64,000 nt of DNA from Saxidomus purpurata. Its lineage: Eukaryota > Mollusca > Bivalvia > Venerida > Veneridae. Under the pieces are notes generated by a model. The model saw nothing but the letters and a program-made list of their open reading frames with translations. It made no database searches and had not been told where the DNA came from. Location of the stretch: contig JAFMSR010000017.1 in NCBI GenBank assembly GCA_022818135.1, positions 14,965,011-15,029,010 of the forward strand. The letters run 5' to 3'. Made by a program: the position numbers and the translations under genes. Below are positions 1 to 13,246 of this stretch, piece after piece (within the stretch, counting starts at the first letter, position 1; each line of letters opens with the position of its first letter).

Positions 1-535
1 TACATGCATTTTCTCATAAAAGTCTTAAAAGTTTTTGTCACGGTAAAACGGTTTTATTAACATGCATTTTCTCATAAAAGTCTTAAAAGTTTTTGTCACG
101 GTAACGGTGTTGCTTATAAAAGTCTTAAAGGTTTTGTCACGGTAAAATGGTTTTATTTACATGCATTTTCTAATAAGAGTCTTAACAGTTTTTGGCACGG
201 TAAAACGGTTTTATTTACATGCATTTTCTCATAAACATCTTAAAAGTTTTTGTCACGGTAAAATGGTTTTATTTTCAATATGATCTTAACATTTAAGGCA
301 CTGAAAAATTTTTTAGTTAATGCGATGTTTCTCATTAAAATCTTATAAGTTTTTGCCACGGTAAAACGATTTTATTTACATGCATTTTTTCATAAAAGTC
401 TGAAAAATTTTGTCACGGTAAAACGGTGTTGCTCATTAAAGTCTTATAAGTTTTTGTCACGGTAAAACGATTTTATTTACATGCATTTTTTCATAAAAGT
501 CTTAAAAATTGTTGTCACGGTAAAACAAGAATTAA
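1..535. repeat. Decayed ~58-bp minisatellite
   Basis: A unit containing acatgcattttctcataaa, then gtcttaaaagtttttgtcac and ggtaaaacggttttattt, recurs about nine times with growing divergence toward the right. The first two units start at 1 and about 60. Some units have lost their middle. No coding potential. The array is cut by the window start, so its full size is unknown. It lies just outside the left copy of the segmental duplication and has no counterpart beside the right copy. Confidence 0.85.
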
Positions 536-1010
536 ATGCATCCCAAAAGTCTTGTTAGTTTTTATACGAGTAAAACGATTAATTATCTTATATGCATTTC
601 TTCTAAAAGTCTTAAAATTTTGAGGCAAAACAACAGTTAAAATCGCTTCCCAAAACATTAAATATATACTGCGATAGAAACTGTTACCTCGTTTAGGATT
701 ATTAGAAACTAAAATGTTTTCTTGAGGGAACACGGTAATTCTTTCATAATGTTATATCTGCGCAATAGTATTGTGACCTCGTGTATGTTTAAGCTCAAGA
801 CTAAAATGTTTTTTTTAATTTTGTGGGCTATTGTTATATATTATTCGACCTGTTGGAACCAAGTATCATTACTTTTAGTAAATTGTGATGAGCATAAGGA
901 GTACATGCCATGACCGATTGTAATACATTACTGGGGGTATCACGCGGAATATGATTCAGATACACTTTCTGGAGCAGTAGTACATAATCAGTTTTACGAG
1001 CTGCCAAATG
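536..1010. other. AT-rich stretch, no feature seen
   Basis: Between the minisatellite and the duplicated segment I see only short frames with no recognisable domain or splice structure. Confidence 0.5.
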
Positions 1011-2384
1011 ATTTTCAGCAGTCCCCTTGAGCTTTCTTAAAGTTTGACTCACGTGACATTCAAGTTTTGGACAATAATTATTTCCTCATGGAGCTCTCCG
1101 CTTATAATTTTGAATAAAATAAATGTCATACATGTATGACATTTCAGTTGGAATAAGCAAGATAAATTAGTCTGTGATTAAATAATAATAGTAATACAAA
1201 GCCGGCTACTTCGAACAAAAGTCGAAGTTACGCTGATAAGCCGCGATTCTTGTCTATTTTTTAAGTACGGTAACTGAGTGGAAATCCAACGGAAAGAATA
1301 ACCCAAAAGACTACACATTTACACTATGTGTGTACAAAAAAAAAAAATTTATCTTAGTGGAAATTATACATTTACCTGTATCAATTTCCCTTATAAGAAA
1401 ATTTGAAAATATGTAGTCTTACAAAAAATATATATTTTTTATTTTAGCTCGCCCGCTCCGTTTTTTTATTCATGAAATTCCGATGACCAACTTATTAAGT
1501 TTGTGTGCCTTAATATTTGTTTATATCTGTTTCCGAAACACTTTTTTTGTAATGATAGTAGTTTAGTATGTGTATGCTATTTTTATTTTCGTTTTCGTGT
1601 TATGTTATCGAAAACTTTATTCAACTGACTGCAAATAATTTTATGTGGACACTATGTAAGTGAAAAGTTCATATTTCCATTTACTTTCAATTTTAAACAA
1701 TAGCGTTAAAAAAGTTTCATTCTTTCATTTACTTGTGGGCTGCTTTTATTGTGGGTTAATATGACGTTGCTGCAAGTTGTTCAAGCACTAATGTACGCTA
1801 GCAATGCTTGTCTGGTCTGAGTCTTTGGCCATTAGCATTTTACACAATTTGGCTAAATAATCATAATCATTGCACAAAACTGACTAAGAATTGCAGTCAT
1901 AAAAACAAAACACCCCCTTATTTTTTAAAATGTGCACTAGGTACTAGTATGTATAGGAGTCATGATTGGGTCTTGACAAGTTCACCAGGGGAAAATCCCA
2001 CGATCGACCGGGAGTACATACAATCTTAAGAAAATAATAATAAAACTACTACTACTATTACTACTTACAATGATAAGAATAACTATCATTAGTATACATG
2101 TATTAATAAGTAAATGCATACCCTACAGCTAGCAGATTATCGTATCAACCTAATGTTTAAAATGGGTTACATGTGCGTAAATAATTTCAAGTTTCAAGAT
2201 GATTGGCAATCAACATAGGAAATGCTTTTGGCCATATATTCATAAAGCTATGACAAAGACAAACAAATAAATACATATATCAACACACATTATACAAACA
2301 AAGCAACATAAGATTAGTGACACATATATACAAACTTCAATAATTATGTACTAATACTAATGTTTTTCAGAGTATTTTTTCTTA

Positions 2385-2640
2385 GTTCAAATACATCTTT
2401 ACTGTATTTGCTATATATTGTATATCTTTATTTGCTATGTTATGTATTTCGTTCTTAATTTTAACATATTTATGCAGGATAATGATACAGTTGTACTTAG
2501 TTCTGAGAGTTTTATATTTAGTACAACACAACACAAAGTGAAAATCAGATTTAAACACCATTTGGCTACATATTTTGCAGAACATGTTACCTCTATCAAT
2601 ACCATTAAAACCACCTGCTTCAATTTCCAAATTTTGTGAA
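2385..2640 (-). pseudogene. LINE reverse-transcriptase C-terminal fragment (zf-RVT-like)
   Basis: On the minus strand one frame reads FNGIDRGNMFCKICSQM, then FHFVLCCTKYKTLR. This matches the pattern E-x-G-R/G-x-N-x-I-x-R followed by C-x2-C and HFVL-x-C-x3-Y-x2-LR, typical of the zinc-knuckle tail after the reverse transcriptase of CR1/Jockey-like LINEs. No reverse-transcriptase core is present, so it is a dead fragment. The counterpart in the right segmental copy is at 20700-20880. The family name is from memory of the motif; no search was made. Confidence 0.6.
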
Positions 2641-3494
2641 CTGAATCGCAAACGACTTTAATGATTTCTGAGAAACAACGAGCCGTTCAGTTTTCGTAAA
2701 TATAATATTAGGAGTGATATTGCAATATCATCGAACAGCCGATATTTTGAGGTTTAGGATCAACACACGTCAACAATCTCAACGTTCGTTCAGACCAACA
2801 CGTTCTGCTTTAATGTTTAAGAAAAGCTGATGGAATTGAAGAAGTATGTAACACATTCAACAGAACCATCGACCTGGCCTTATTTATTTCCAGGAGATGT
2901 TAGTAAAGAATAAAATAAGTGTCTTTTTTGTTCACCTCAAAACCTCAATGGGATGTGTTGAAACGTATAAATTTTGTATATATTTGCATGTATGTGATTG
3001 AGTGAAAAAATACAATTAAATGTACAATATATAACAATGTTCAATTTGATACGTACACTGCTGGAGTAATTTACGAAGACCTTGCGCAATATTGTGCTCT
3101 ACAAATGACAAAATGTGAATTCTTTAAATCCGACACAGTATTCTTTTTAGTATTAAACATACTTCACATATAGATATTGAATTTCGGCATAATTATAAAA
3201 TACAAAATGTATGTAAATAGAGTACAACAAAAAGGGTTTCAAGGTCGAATTGTTTGCTTTAAATGTAAACTGTTAATTCATCGCGCATCAAAGCGGAACA
3301 CGGATTTTTCCAAGATATAAAAATTATATGAACTACTTTGCCTTGGTAATCTTTTCTGCGGAATAATTTTATTTGATGGTTATACTGACAGGCTTACGGT
3401 TACGTGGCTTACTTCTGAAATTCGTTATAAAGTAACAATCCGCCTTTAATCATGTTAGATACTGTTATGCCTTTAAATTCATATGAACTTTATT

Positions 3495-4247
3495 ATTGAA
3501 AGTTGCATGCTCTCAGATTTTAATGCAAAAATAAAATTCTTCAAACGTTCTGAAAATGATATATTTTAATGAATGGTTAAACCAAAACGCTCCAGTATAA
3601 ATTTCTGTTAAGTTTATCTGTAAATCTTAAAAACGCTGCCAAATTATAAAGCCTTACAAACGCTTTTGAAAATTCCAGTATAAACATATAGTGTAGCGGT
3701 GTCGTTAGACCAAACCTATCAACATTTTCAATGCATATTTTTTCCTATTACTAGAGTTTTACTTATGTTGTTGATTCAAGCCATTACTTTTACATTTTAT
3801 GTTTAAGAGTATCATTTTTGAAATTTTATTGTTTTCACAGGAAACTAGGCGAGCAGCTTCAGATTATTTCGAAACGTTTTAAATCTGCTCGCTTTTAGAT
3901 TTTGGTAAAAAAATAAAGTTCTTCGAAGTGTATGTAAATAACGTATTTTAGAACATTATGATCATATAAAAAGCCTCCAGTATAGATTCATGTCACGTAT
4001 ATCTGTAAATTTCAAAACATACGCTACCAAATTCAAAAGCGTTGCAGACACTTTTGAAATTTCAATATAAACATAGAGTGCAGTGGTGCCGTGTAACCGA
4101 CATTTTTAATCAATTTTTGTAAATTCCTACCTATATTTTGGCTTATATTTTGATTCTAGCTTTTAGTTTTATATTTATGAATAAGTATGTCAAATTAAAA
4201 AAAATATTTCAACGGTAACTGAAAGCGAGCAGCTTAAATAATAATAT
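3495..4247 (+). mobile_element. Two adjacent MITE family-1 copies
   Basis: Two consecutive diverged copies of the element seen complete at 37130-37473. The first ends at a gcgagcagcttc motif near 3860; the second starts at tctgctcgcttttagatttt near 3885 and ends at gcgagcagcttaaa near 4245. Internal landmarks shared with the complete copy include cctccagtataga, aaaagcgttgcagac, aatataaacatagagt and gattctagc. Non-coding. Confidence 0.7.
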
Positions 4248-5382
4248 TTTGTATTGTTTAAAAGCAAATTGTTAAAGCGGATTGCCTCGACATTATGTAA
4301 TTTTAGTTTCATCTCTAAGAAAATTATATTGTATCATATTTATATTTAAAAGTCATCGAAAAACAAACGACGCAATTAAATTGTGATAATATACTGATAC
4401 CGATGATAAAAACTTTGTCAACAAGTAGCGCAATAAAAACTTTCTTGACTTTTTGATAAAAACTTGTTTACGAACATTGCGAAAATTAAGGTACATAATC
4501 GCATTTATTCCCCCAAGGTCAAGAGCCAGTACATAAACGAAACTGGCCTCAGATTAAACGCATAAACTTTGTATTTGTGGTAAAATGATGCATGTTTCGA
4601 CACAAGTTGTTGTGAAATAGTATTTTAATCTGTTAGAGTGCCCGTTTAACCTAACCAATATTTAATTAGGAACGGACAGGCATTATTATATTACAAAATA
4701 TCCATTACTATACTTTTAGTTTCTGTAAAAGTGCTCTCTGTGCTTCTCCAGCAGTTGTTTACATACATGTACATTTACAATATAACAGTCGGACAATTGA
4801 TGTTTCAATTTCAAATCAAATTAAAAATAATCCAAATTTTTGAATTGAGATAAATTTTGAAACAATTTTGTACTCGAGAATACGCTATAAAAGATATGCA
4901 ACGATAGTCTTTGTGGTTCCTTCAAGTACAAGTTTCTCGGAAAAATAAACACGAACAAAACAAAAAGAAAAACCACCCAGAAGACAAACACAAACACACT
5001 GTTACATATAGTAACCTGCGCGCGCAGTACACGTTTCTAAATAGTACATGCACCCGATAATCGAGGATAAACTTTTGTAACTGCCAGCAGAAATAAAATA
5101 TACACAGTCTGAACACTGTTATGTCGGTATCTCATTGCTTTTATTCGAACGTGCGATTTCGTGGGTGATTACACAGACAAACTGCCCTTAGCCTATTGAT
5201 CTCTGGGATGAAAGCATTGATACAATATTTTGCATCGAATATACTGAAGATATTACTGCGTTTCGGACAATTTCATTCAGAGGAGTTGCCTGTAGTAGCT
5301 CCAAAATCCGTTTATACATGTTGGTTGCCTCTGGGACGGCTCTCTGGAAACAACTACACCATGGCATGGTCAATGAGATCTA

Positions 5383-5468
5383 AAAACAAAAATAATATCA
5401 AACAGGGAATGCCACGTACCAAAAACGCAGCCTCCCCAAAACGAACCCCACAGCACCCAGAAGTGCCC
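5383..5468 (-). mobile_element. TG-retroelement 3' end, strongly 5'-truncated
   Basis: Starts aaaaacaaaaataatatc and continues through cagggaatgccacgtacc to the cacccagaagtgc motif, then stops before any (TG)n tract. This is the fixed 3' end of the retroelement family (minus orientation). The same place in the right segmental copy, about 24022-24033, has no insert, so it was gained in the left copy after duplication. Confidence 0.85.
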
Positions 5469-5942
5469 CTAAGTCTTCCCTGAAACTAGAAAAACATTGG
5501 TTATTAAGTTTGCACTTTCCATTTCTAGCTTCTCGTTCGTTTTAATACAAATGAAAATCAAGTAAATGGTTTTCTTGTTATTCTGTATGACTGTAACTCA
5601 TATTTCGAGCGGTCAGTTTCCTCTCTTGGTGTAAAACTAGGTAGACGAAAGATGTTAAAACAATTATTCAAGATGTTTATAGGTAACAATATCGAAATTT
5701 CACAATGGAATCAATAAATCTGAACAACAATTTCAGAGCAAGAACTGTTGGTGAAACACGAATGCCCTGCCCCCCTCCCCCTTGATGCAATGAGTAATGT
5801 TGAAAAAGTCGGAGTATGCAAGAAACCGTTTTTAAAGTAAAAGTCATTGTAAAATATATGTCTCCCACCATTTGACACTGTAGGATAGACAAGTATGTGT
5901 GCCAAGAATTACAAATAGCTTGAAATATAAGCTATTATCATA

Positions 5943-6675
5943 TGGCCTTAAAAGAAGGAAACACATTCTGATAGCCTTTTTACATGTGGCCTAAATAGAA
6001 AAAACAAAGAAAACAAATTGTATATATATTTTATTTCATAAAACAATTTAAATGCGCTTAAATAAAAAAATCTTTGGCCTTCAAAATGTTGGCCTTGAAA
6101 AAATAAATATTTGGCCTTGCAAAAAAAAAACAAATACGTGAGGTTGAAAAAAACAATTAAATTGTTGGCCTTAAAGTAAAAAGTAAATGGTCTTAAAAAT
6201 CATTTAGCCTTTAAAAAAAGTCCCGGTGAACTTCACCTTTAACCATCTGACCTAAAAACAATAGGGGTCATCTGCTCGCCATGACCAACCTCCACATCAA
6301 GTTTCAAGATGCTAGGATCACCTGTTCTCGAGTTATCGTCCGGAAACTGTTTTTTCTAATCCGGGCTACCTTGACCTTTGACATTCTGATACTAAAATCA
6401 GTACGGGCCATCTACTGGTCATGATCAACTTCCAAATCAAGTGTCAAGATGCTAGACCTAAATGTTCTCGAGTTATCGTCTGGAAACCATTTTACTATTT
6501 CGGGTCCCTGTGACCTTGACTTTCTGACCTCAAAATGCTGGTCATGACCAACCTCGACGTCAAGCTTCAAGATCCTAGGCCCAAGTGTTTTGATTCATCA
6601 TCCGGAAACCTCCTGGTAAACGGATGGACCGGCACCTGCAAACCAATATTCCCCTCTTCTACGAAGGGGGCATAC
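5943..6675 (+). repeat. GGCCTT-rich block and CTGTGACCTTGAC-type tandem repeat
   Basis: 5943-6215 is a loose array of ttggccttgaaaaaataa-like units. From about 6222 it changes to a degenerate tandem repeat with the phrases gaccaacctccacatcaagt, ttctcgagttatcgtccgg and gtgaccttgac, ending at cccctcttctacgaaggggg. The second part is a repeat type I recognise as common in bivalve genomes. The matching block in the right copy is 24435-25350. Confidence 0.7.
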
Positions 6676-8185
6676 TGAGTTCTAGAGATTATATCCTACT
6701 GTTTTAATTCAGATGATGTATTTCATAGTTTTGTATAGTTTTGTCGAGTTTTTCATTGGCTCCGGATAATTTATATCATATACGTCCCAAGAAGAGCTTT
6801 GCGATTTTAGAGGGAAAATGCAAGATACAGAAAATGTCCTTGTTCCAGGGACACTCTTGGTTCTGGTGCCCGATGTATAGCACACATCGGTATATTGGGC
6901 CTCGGTGTAAAGTATCACCAGAAAGACCTGATATACTTGATTACACGTATACCTTTTTTAAATTTGACCTTAACAGTCTCATGTTCTCAATTACATGTTT
7001 TTACACCAACGTTGAGGGACATGTTACATATTATACACACATTTGATAATTATATAAAACAGGTAATATTTAAACATGATATAACACTTCATACAAACAT
7101 TATCACGTGAAGATAATTAAGAATTTATACTTAATGTAGAAAACAGAAGAGTTGGGTATATAATGATTCAACTTAGTAACTACGTGCTCATATTAATGGC
7201 ACATTGGCAGTATTCCGATTCTTCTACTTATGGGAAAAGAAGTACAAACGAAACAACGGGGCACTGACATAACAATAGCGTGCTGTCCAATATCAGTTTA
7301 TGTTAAATATTCACATTTTTAGTTATAGAGGAATCAGAGAGTCATATAATTATATTTGGGTATTAAATGATCACTTAGTCTAGTGAATATCACAGCTCAC
7401 TCCGGATCTTCTCTCAATTGGTCTGTTTTCGCTTCACCACAGTTTTGACAGGATATATATTGGAAACTGTAACAAACGTCCTTAAATATTTTAACTAATA
7501 CTTTCTTATAATTCTGTCAGAAGTCAATGATTGTGAATAATTATATCGTCAATTGTAACATAGTTGTAAGACTATAAAGTTTCAATGTGTTTCAACGTCT
7601 ACTCTCCTTCACGAATTATCCTCAAAAGAAAATTGTTGAATATAAGGGAATTTGGATTATATGAGGGAGAGTGCTAGTTAAATATGGACTCAGCTTTAAA
7701 GTCAATGTTTATCTTTGTCAGATAGTCGACTTCATTATGTATATTATATAGGGCTGGTAGTACTCCTACAGTTTAACAGAATAGATAAACAGAAAATATA
7801 TTGCACATAGGCATCAACTCATTTTAGCGTTCTTCTTGTATAGCATCTAATTTTCAATGCATGTCCAGTTTTGTTGTACTCACTCTCCACTTCCTTTAAC
7901 AAAGCAAATAAGACATTAGCTTTAACCGTAGGAGTAGTTGTTGCCACACGTTTCCACCTTTGCATTAGGCATTTTTCTTTGTTGTTGATGTATTTGAACT
8001 TTGGATGCATGACATAGATCCAAGGTACATGTAGTGAAACTTAAATCATTGGCAACAAGAGTTTTTGACAATCGTCTGTGTGCATAAGAAGGCCTAGTGT
8101 ACGTTGGTTTATACAGTTCCTCAGAAATGTATGTTGTTCTCAAACGTGGCATCAAATACTAAGTATACACTATCTTTCTATCCAG

Positions 8186-11100
8186 GGTATTTAGCCAAAT
8201 CGAGGACGTTTTCAAGTACTTCAATACGAGTCGCTGCGACGACTGGGTGGACAGACTCAGCCATGTCTACACTGTATTGCTGCTGTTGGTGTTTGCGGCT
8301 GTTGTCAGTACTTCACATCTAGTTGGCGAGCCTATGAAGTGTTGGACTCCAGCGGAATACAATAAGGATGGTCATCCTTTTGACAAATATGTCAACAACT
8401 ACTGCTGGATTAAAAACACGTATATAATACCAATGCTTGAGGAAATTCCTACAGACATTTCAAGGCGACAGGTAGGCAACATTTATTGTGTTTTGAGACT
8501 TGTAGTGTAATAATTTTTACAGCACTTTGAACAAATTCACAAAAACTCAAAGTAACAATACTGATTAGGCAAAGCAGTGGCTCACAAGTCCTCATAACTT
8601 CCAAACGTGTCGTCCATTTATTTAAATATTTTACAGAATCTGTGAACAGTTAATATGAGATCCTCAGTTTGATCAATTCTTACTTCAAGCATCAAGTTTT
8701 AACAAATCGGCATTGACAATGAGTACATAATGCACCTGAACGAAAATGATTCTGAGGCATTAAGAAGTGTCTGTTTGATTTTACTCATCTCAGTACAAGC
8801 TTTTGTGTCCATCGGTAGGCCTAACTTTTCCTAGGAAAACAGCTACGAGCAAGAATGGCAATGCATTTTAATATGTTTTCACAGGATGAAGAAATCACGT
8901 ATTACCAGTGGATCCCTTTGATATTATGTTTACTGGCATTATTGTTCAAACTGCCACACGTTATTTGGAAACTTCTCCATACCAGCTCCGGTCTGGACTT
9001 AGACAAGTTAAGTGAGTTAGTCGAAAGTGGACAGGACGAAGTTGTGTCTATCATTGTCGGTGCGATAACTAGATGGATTAAAAACCGACAACAGAACAAA
9101 AAAGACACTTTGCTAGTACGTACAAAGACATGGGGGTCGCGTTACTGCTGTTTCTTTGGTAGCAAACGAGATGGCACGTACTTGACAGCATTGTATCTTG
9201 TGATTAAACTCCTCTATCTTGTAAATGCCGTTGGCCAGATAGTTTTACTGAATGCATTCATTACAACTGATGCAAGTATGTATGCACTGGAATGGTTGAG
9301 GACATTTACCTCAGCACCTTACTTCGTCGAGAGTAAAAGGTTTCCGAGAGTTACACTGTGTGACTATCAAATCCGTCAAATGAACAACATCCACAGGTAA
9401 TCAAAACTCGTTTCGTTACTCCAATAACTTTGCATGTGTCTTTCGTAAAGTCGTTGAGTGAACTTTTGACTGTCAGTAGAGACATTTTACATATACAGTA
9501 AATTCATGTATTGGAGAAAGGTTTTGCTAAAGGTAAGACGTCTTTAAGCGTATCAATGATCAATATACGAAATGTTCATACAAATGTAATGTTCGTGAAG
9601 TATAAATGTATGAAGTCAATATGTTTTCAACATGTTTCATGTGCAAATGTAATTGCCATCAATCTACATGATATCTATTTCAGATACACTGTTCAATGTG
9701 TGTTGCCTATTAACCTGTTCAACGAAAAGCTATTTTTGTTCCTGTGGTTTTGGATTTGTCTCGTGGCTTTACTTAACATTTACAAAATGTGCAATGTAAG
9801 CATTTTATTATTATATTAATGTTAGGTCACTGCAGTCATTCTTTCGCTTTAGGCAAATCCTGATTTGTCGTACTTAGTAGATGTACAGCTGTCTGTGCTT
9901 TGGGGTTTATTTGAAACAAATATAGCTACTGAATCCATATTTGTGCATTTTTATGTGTGCACTGTAAGGGCATGATGCATGACCATCGACTAGAAAAATA
10001 ATGCATGAATGCAACATAATATCCGATATGAGATGAGACAAAAGGACACAAATGTATCATTGATTCTGGCTCTTCAGCGATGCAATTTTGTCGTTCTTGG
10101 GTGCATACTGGGCTAAATATGAAAGAAGGTACCAACAAAATAAAATAGGCATTTGTAATTGGGATTAAAACAGTTGTATTGGCCTGTGTCAGTATAAATT
10201 CAATTAATTTATGACAATTTTATCAATTAACTATATAAAACTTTTGCAATATGTCTTTAATTTTAACTTATTTAGAAATATGATTGATGATATTTAACAA
10301 CAAACTGCATTTAGACAAATGCTAGATTCAATTCATTTGTTTAAAAATGTGGTGCAAATCTTTAGGAACGGGATCCTGTCAAATCTCGTTTTAGGTAGGT
10401 TTCTTTTTATATTGGACGTTTTTTACCCGTATTAGCCCATTGGCGAAGTTTTTACGATATTGCTAGAATAAATTAACCAGTATCACGTCTTACATCATAT
10501 TGGCTGTTAAATAAGTTTAGTATTTACAGTTATTTTCTGTTAAATTGCCAGTGGCTTGACTTGATATTGAGGAAGAAAAACAGCTACACGTTCATTAAGA
10601 AGTATCTTAAGATTGGCAGCCGAGAACTTAATGCTTCGGAAAAACACACATGCAGGAAGTTCGCCGAAGAATACCTAAGGTCATATATTGTTATGTTCTA
10701 TTTATTAAGTGTCGCACACTGTGAGTAATCTACTTACACATTTCAACAATTGTATACAATAATGGTTGTAGCATCCAAAGCAATTGCTCGTTTCCTATGA
10801 GACAGCCCCGAAGCATATTATAGTATACATGATAAATAGGACAAAATTGGAACCAATACTAGAAATCAAGGCCAAAACGATGTTGATGGTGACACAGGAC
10901 TAATACGAACAAATACGCTTAGATATTAGGCATGTAGTGTTGTCTTTCATACCTCTACCACGATTGTTCAAATAATGATTCAGGGGTTTAAATTGACCCT
11001 ATCCCAAAGGTTACCTGATTTTATCCATTAACACACTTTCTTATCCCTGAGCTTAGATATTTGTAATGTTACGTTGCTTTGTAATCATCTACCAAGTTTG

Positions 11101-12524
11101 GAGAACAACACGCCACCATATACCAAGAGTGTTCAAATCACAGGTTTATAAATAGGGAAAATAAAACAAGATATCAATATGCCCCTATGTCGCTCATCTG
11201 GCTACTGTTGGCTATAATATAATAACATGATGTGCTGATTTAAATTATATTCGTAGAGGGCAACTACATGATGTTATATTCCAAATATCTAAGTGCCGGG
11301 CCAAGTGGTTCCAGACAAGAAGACTTTTGAAGTTTTTCCCTATATAAGTTATGTTAAACCCATTGACCCAGGGTCAATTTTGACCAGTAGGGCATGATGT
11401 GAACACTCCTGGTAGAAGTTAACTATGCATTGATACATGCCAAATATCGTAGCTTTAGGCCGTGTGGTTTCAGTTATGAAGAGTTTAAACTTTTTTTTAT
11501 ATAAGTCTATGTTAAATCAAGTGACACCCCAGGCAGGGTCAATATAAACCCGTCGGTTATAATTGGAACAATCTCGGTAGAACTCTACTAAGCAATGCCA
11601 CATGCTGTATATTTATGCTCCATGCTTAGTGGTTATAGAGAAGATGTGTTCGAGTTTCTCATATATAAGCCTATGTAAAGCAAAGAAAACACCTGAGCAG
11701 GGTCATAATTTGAGCAGTCTTGGTAGACGTCCACTTGGCAATGCCACATGCTAAATATCTAAACTCCCGGTCATGTGCTTTCAGAAAAAAAGATTTTTAT
11801 TTTTTTTCCTATAAGCCTTTGTTAATACAAATGACTCCCGGGCGGGGTCAAGTTTGACCCGAGGGTCATAATTTGAATATCTTGGTGGAGGTTACTATTT
11901 CCTTTCAATTGTCATTGCAACCAGATTTCTGCATAGAATGGAATTATTTGAACAAATAACAGCTAGTTGATATGACTATAAAGGAAAATAGATCTTACGA
12001 TGGATAACAAGATGTTCTCCTGTTTCATTCCAAATTCATTAAAATTAATATGGGTAACATGTTGTAGAACTAAGAAAATGAGTACTTACATCATGTTTAT
12101 TTCGAAATAAGATATTTTCAAAATTGCATCTTTTCAGCATTCTGCATATATAAGACATGCTTACAAGAAAATGGGATGAATCAACATAGTTTTAGAATAA
12201 ATAGAACACAACTTCATGAATATTCTATCAGTACATTTGTAAATATACTTCAGCATATCAAAGTGATCATAGTGCTATTAGTTGGTGTCAGATAAAGGCT
12301 GCTAATGAGATAGATGTAGTGTAAAACGAACATAATAGACTGATGTATGAAAAGCAAATGCGTTTAAATACCTATTGCATGCTTGAATGTTTTGTACTCT
12401 GAATGTATGTGTTTACAGGGGCGATGGTTGTTTTGTGCTACGCATGTTGGAGATGAACTCCACAGGCTTTGTTGTACTGGACGTCGTTAATGAGTTATTC
12501 ACAAATTATCAAAAATCAACATAG
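8186..12524 (+). CDS. Innexin 1 (gap-junction/hemichannel subunit), five exons seen
   Basis: Exons 8186-8471, 8885-9396, 9684-9795, 10552-10679 and 12419-12524 join in frame with GT/AG sites and a TAG stop at 12522, giving about 381 residues, usual for innexins. Counting from an assumed split ATG, there are four membrane segments: near 30-48, 106-127 (after the innexin signature YYQW at 102-105), ~210-235 and ~280-300. Extracellular loop 1 has Cys53 (MKCWTPAEY) and Cys74 ([10 protein letters not shown]); loop 2 has Cys255 (LCDYQ) and Cys272 ([10 protein letters not shown]). Innexins form intercellular channels or hemichannels in the plasma membrane of invertebrates. Exon 1 is uncertain: the first exon listed begins with one base that completes a codon, so the start lies upstream, possibly AT at 8127-8128 spliced to G at 8186. 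A candidate poly(A) signal AATAAA is at 12721. The near-identical paralogue is 27277-30184. Confidence 0.9.
11162..11925 (+). repeat. 166-bp-type tandem element in last innexin-1 intron
   Basis: Diverged copy of the element described at 58109-59399. It opens with aatatgcccctatgtcgctc and repeats phrases such as ccaaatatctaag, gtggtttcag and gggtcaattttgaccag at spacings of about 145-165 bp, ending near gcaaccagatttctgcatag. It was present before the duplication, since the right copy has it at 28978-29597. Confidence 0.75.
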
Positions 12525-12720
12525 ACCTGCCCGTGTTTCCCATGGAACAATCGATGATACAAAACTGTGCATCCCGATGCGGTGTTGCTGTTTTTATGTT
12601 TTTTATTTATTTGTTGATGTTTATGTAGACTATGTAGCATCAGTCGTTAGACCCCTCAACTTTATTTAGTGCCTTCTCTTCTAACATTTCACAAACACTC
12701 CTTTATATGCATCAGAACAG

Positions 12721-12726
12721 AATAAA
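12721..12726 (+). promoter_or_regulatory. Candidate poly(A) signal of innexin 1
   Basis: AATAAA about 200 bp after the innexin-1 stop. The aligned site in the right copy reads AACAAA (near 30391). Confidence 0.4.
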
Positions 12727-13164
12727 ATTCTGCCTGACCCTTAATTTGCAATTAAATGTGGAAGAATTGAAGATGTAATTTACCGTAGACTTACTTCTGT
12801 AGCCTTTGAGCATGTATAATATGACAATGCATACAATTACATCTGGTATGGAAACTGAAACCTTGTCACCTGATAAAGAAATAGATGTTTTCAGAGAAAG
12901 GTGGCCAGTGTATTCAAATCCAGGTGATTCAAAGGCAAGGTAGTTTACTTGTATATCTTATTGTGATAATTTTGAAAACGTTTCATTTTATTATTTAATT
13001 GAAGAAATAAATAATCTGACATAGATTAATTAGGAATGGAGCCTTGCATTATAATGAGTCAAACAAATTAAAATACATTAAACCACTTCATTGTTCTTTT
13101 TCATATACTATATAGAAATTAATTAACTTTCTGTGACTTAACTAATAATCTGAATATACTTTAG

Positions 13165-13246
13165 AGTGCAAAAAGCCCACGTTTTGAAGGGGTAAGGGCA
13201 GTGATTTCAAGTCAGCGAGTCTGACCACTCAACCACGGAGGCGGAC
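13165..13246 (-). mobile_element. tRNA-derived SINE head (decayed)
   Basis: Read on the minus strand from 13246, the sequence runs cctccgtggttgagtggtca and then gctgacttgaaatcactgcc. TGGTTGAGTGG fits a tRNA A box, and the order matches the tRNA-like head of a SINE I recall from bivalve genomes. The B-box region (around ttcaaaacgtgggc) is degraded. The counterpart is 30821-30902. It is not a functional tRNA gene. Confidence 0.5.

Noticed and set aside
13165..13246. tRNA gene on the minus strand
   Set aside because: Only the A box and adjacent stem are tRNA-like; the B box and acceptor pairing are lost, and the same relic is in both segmental copies.
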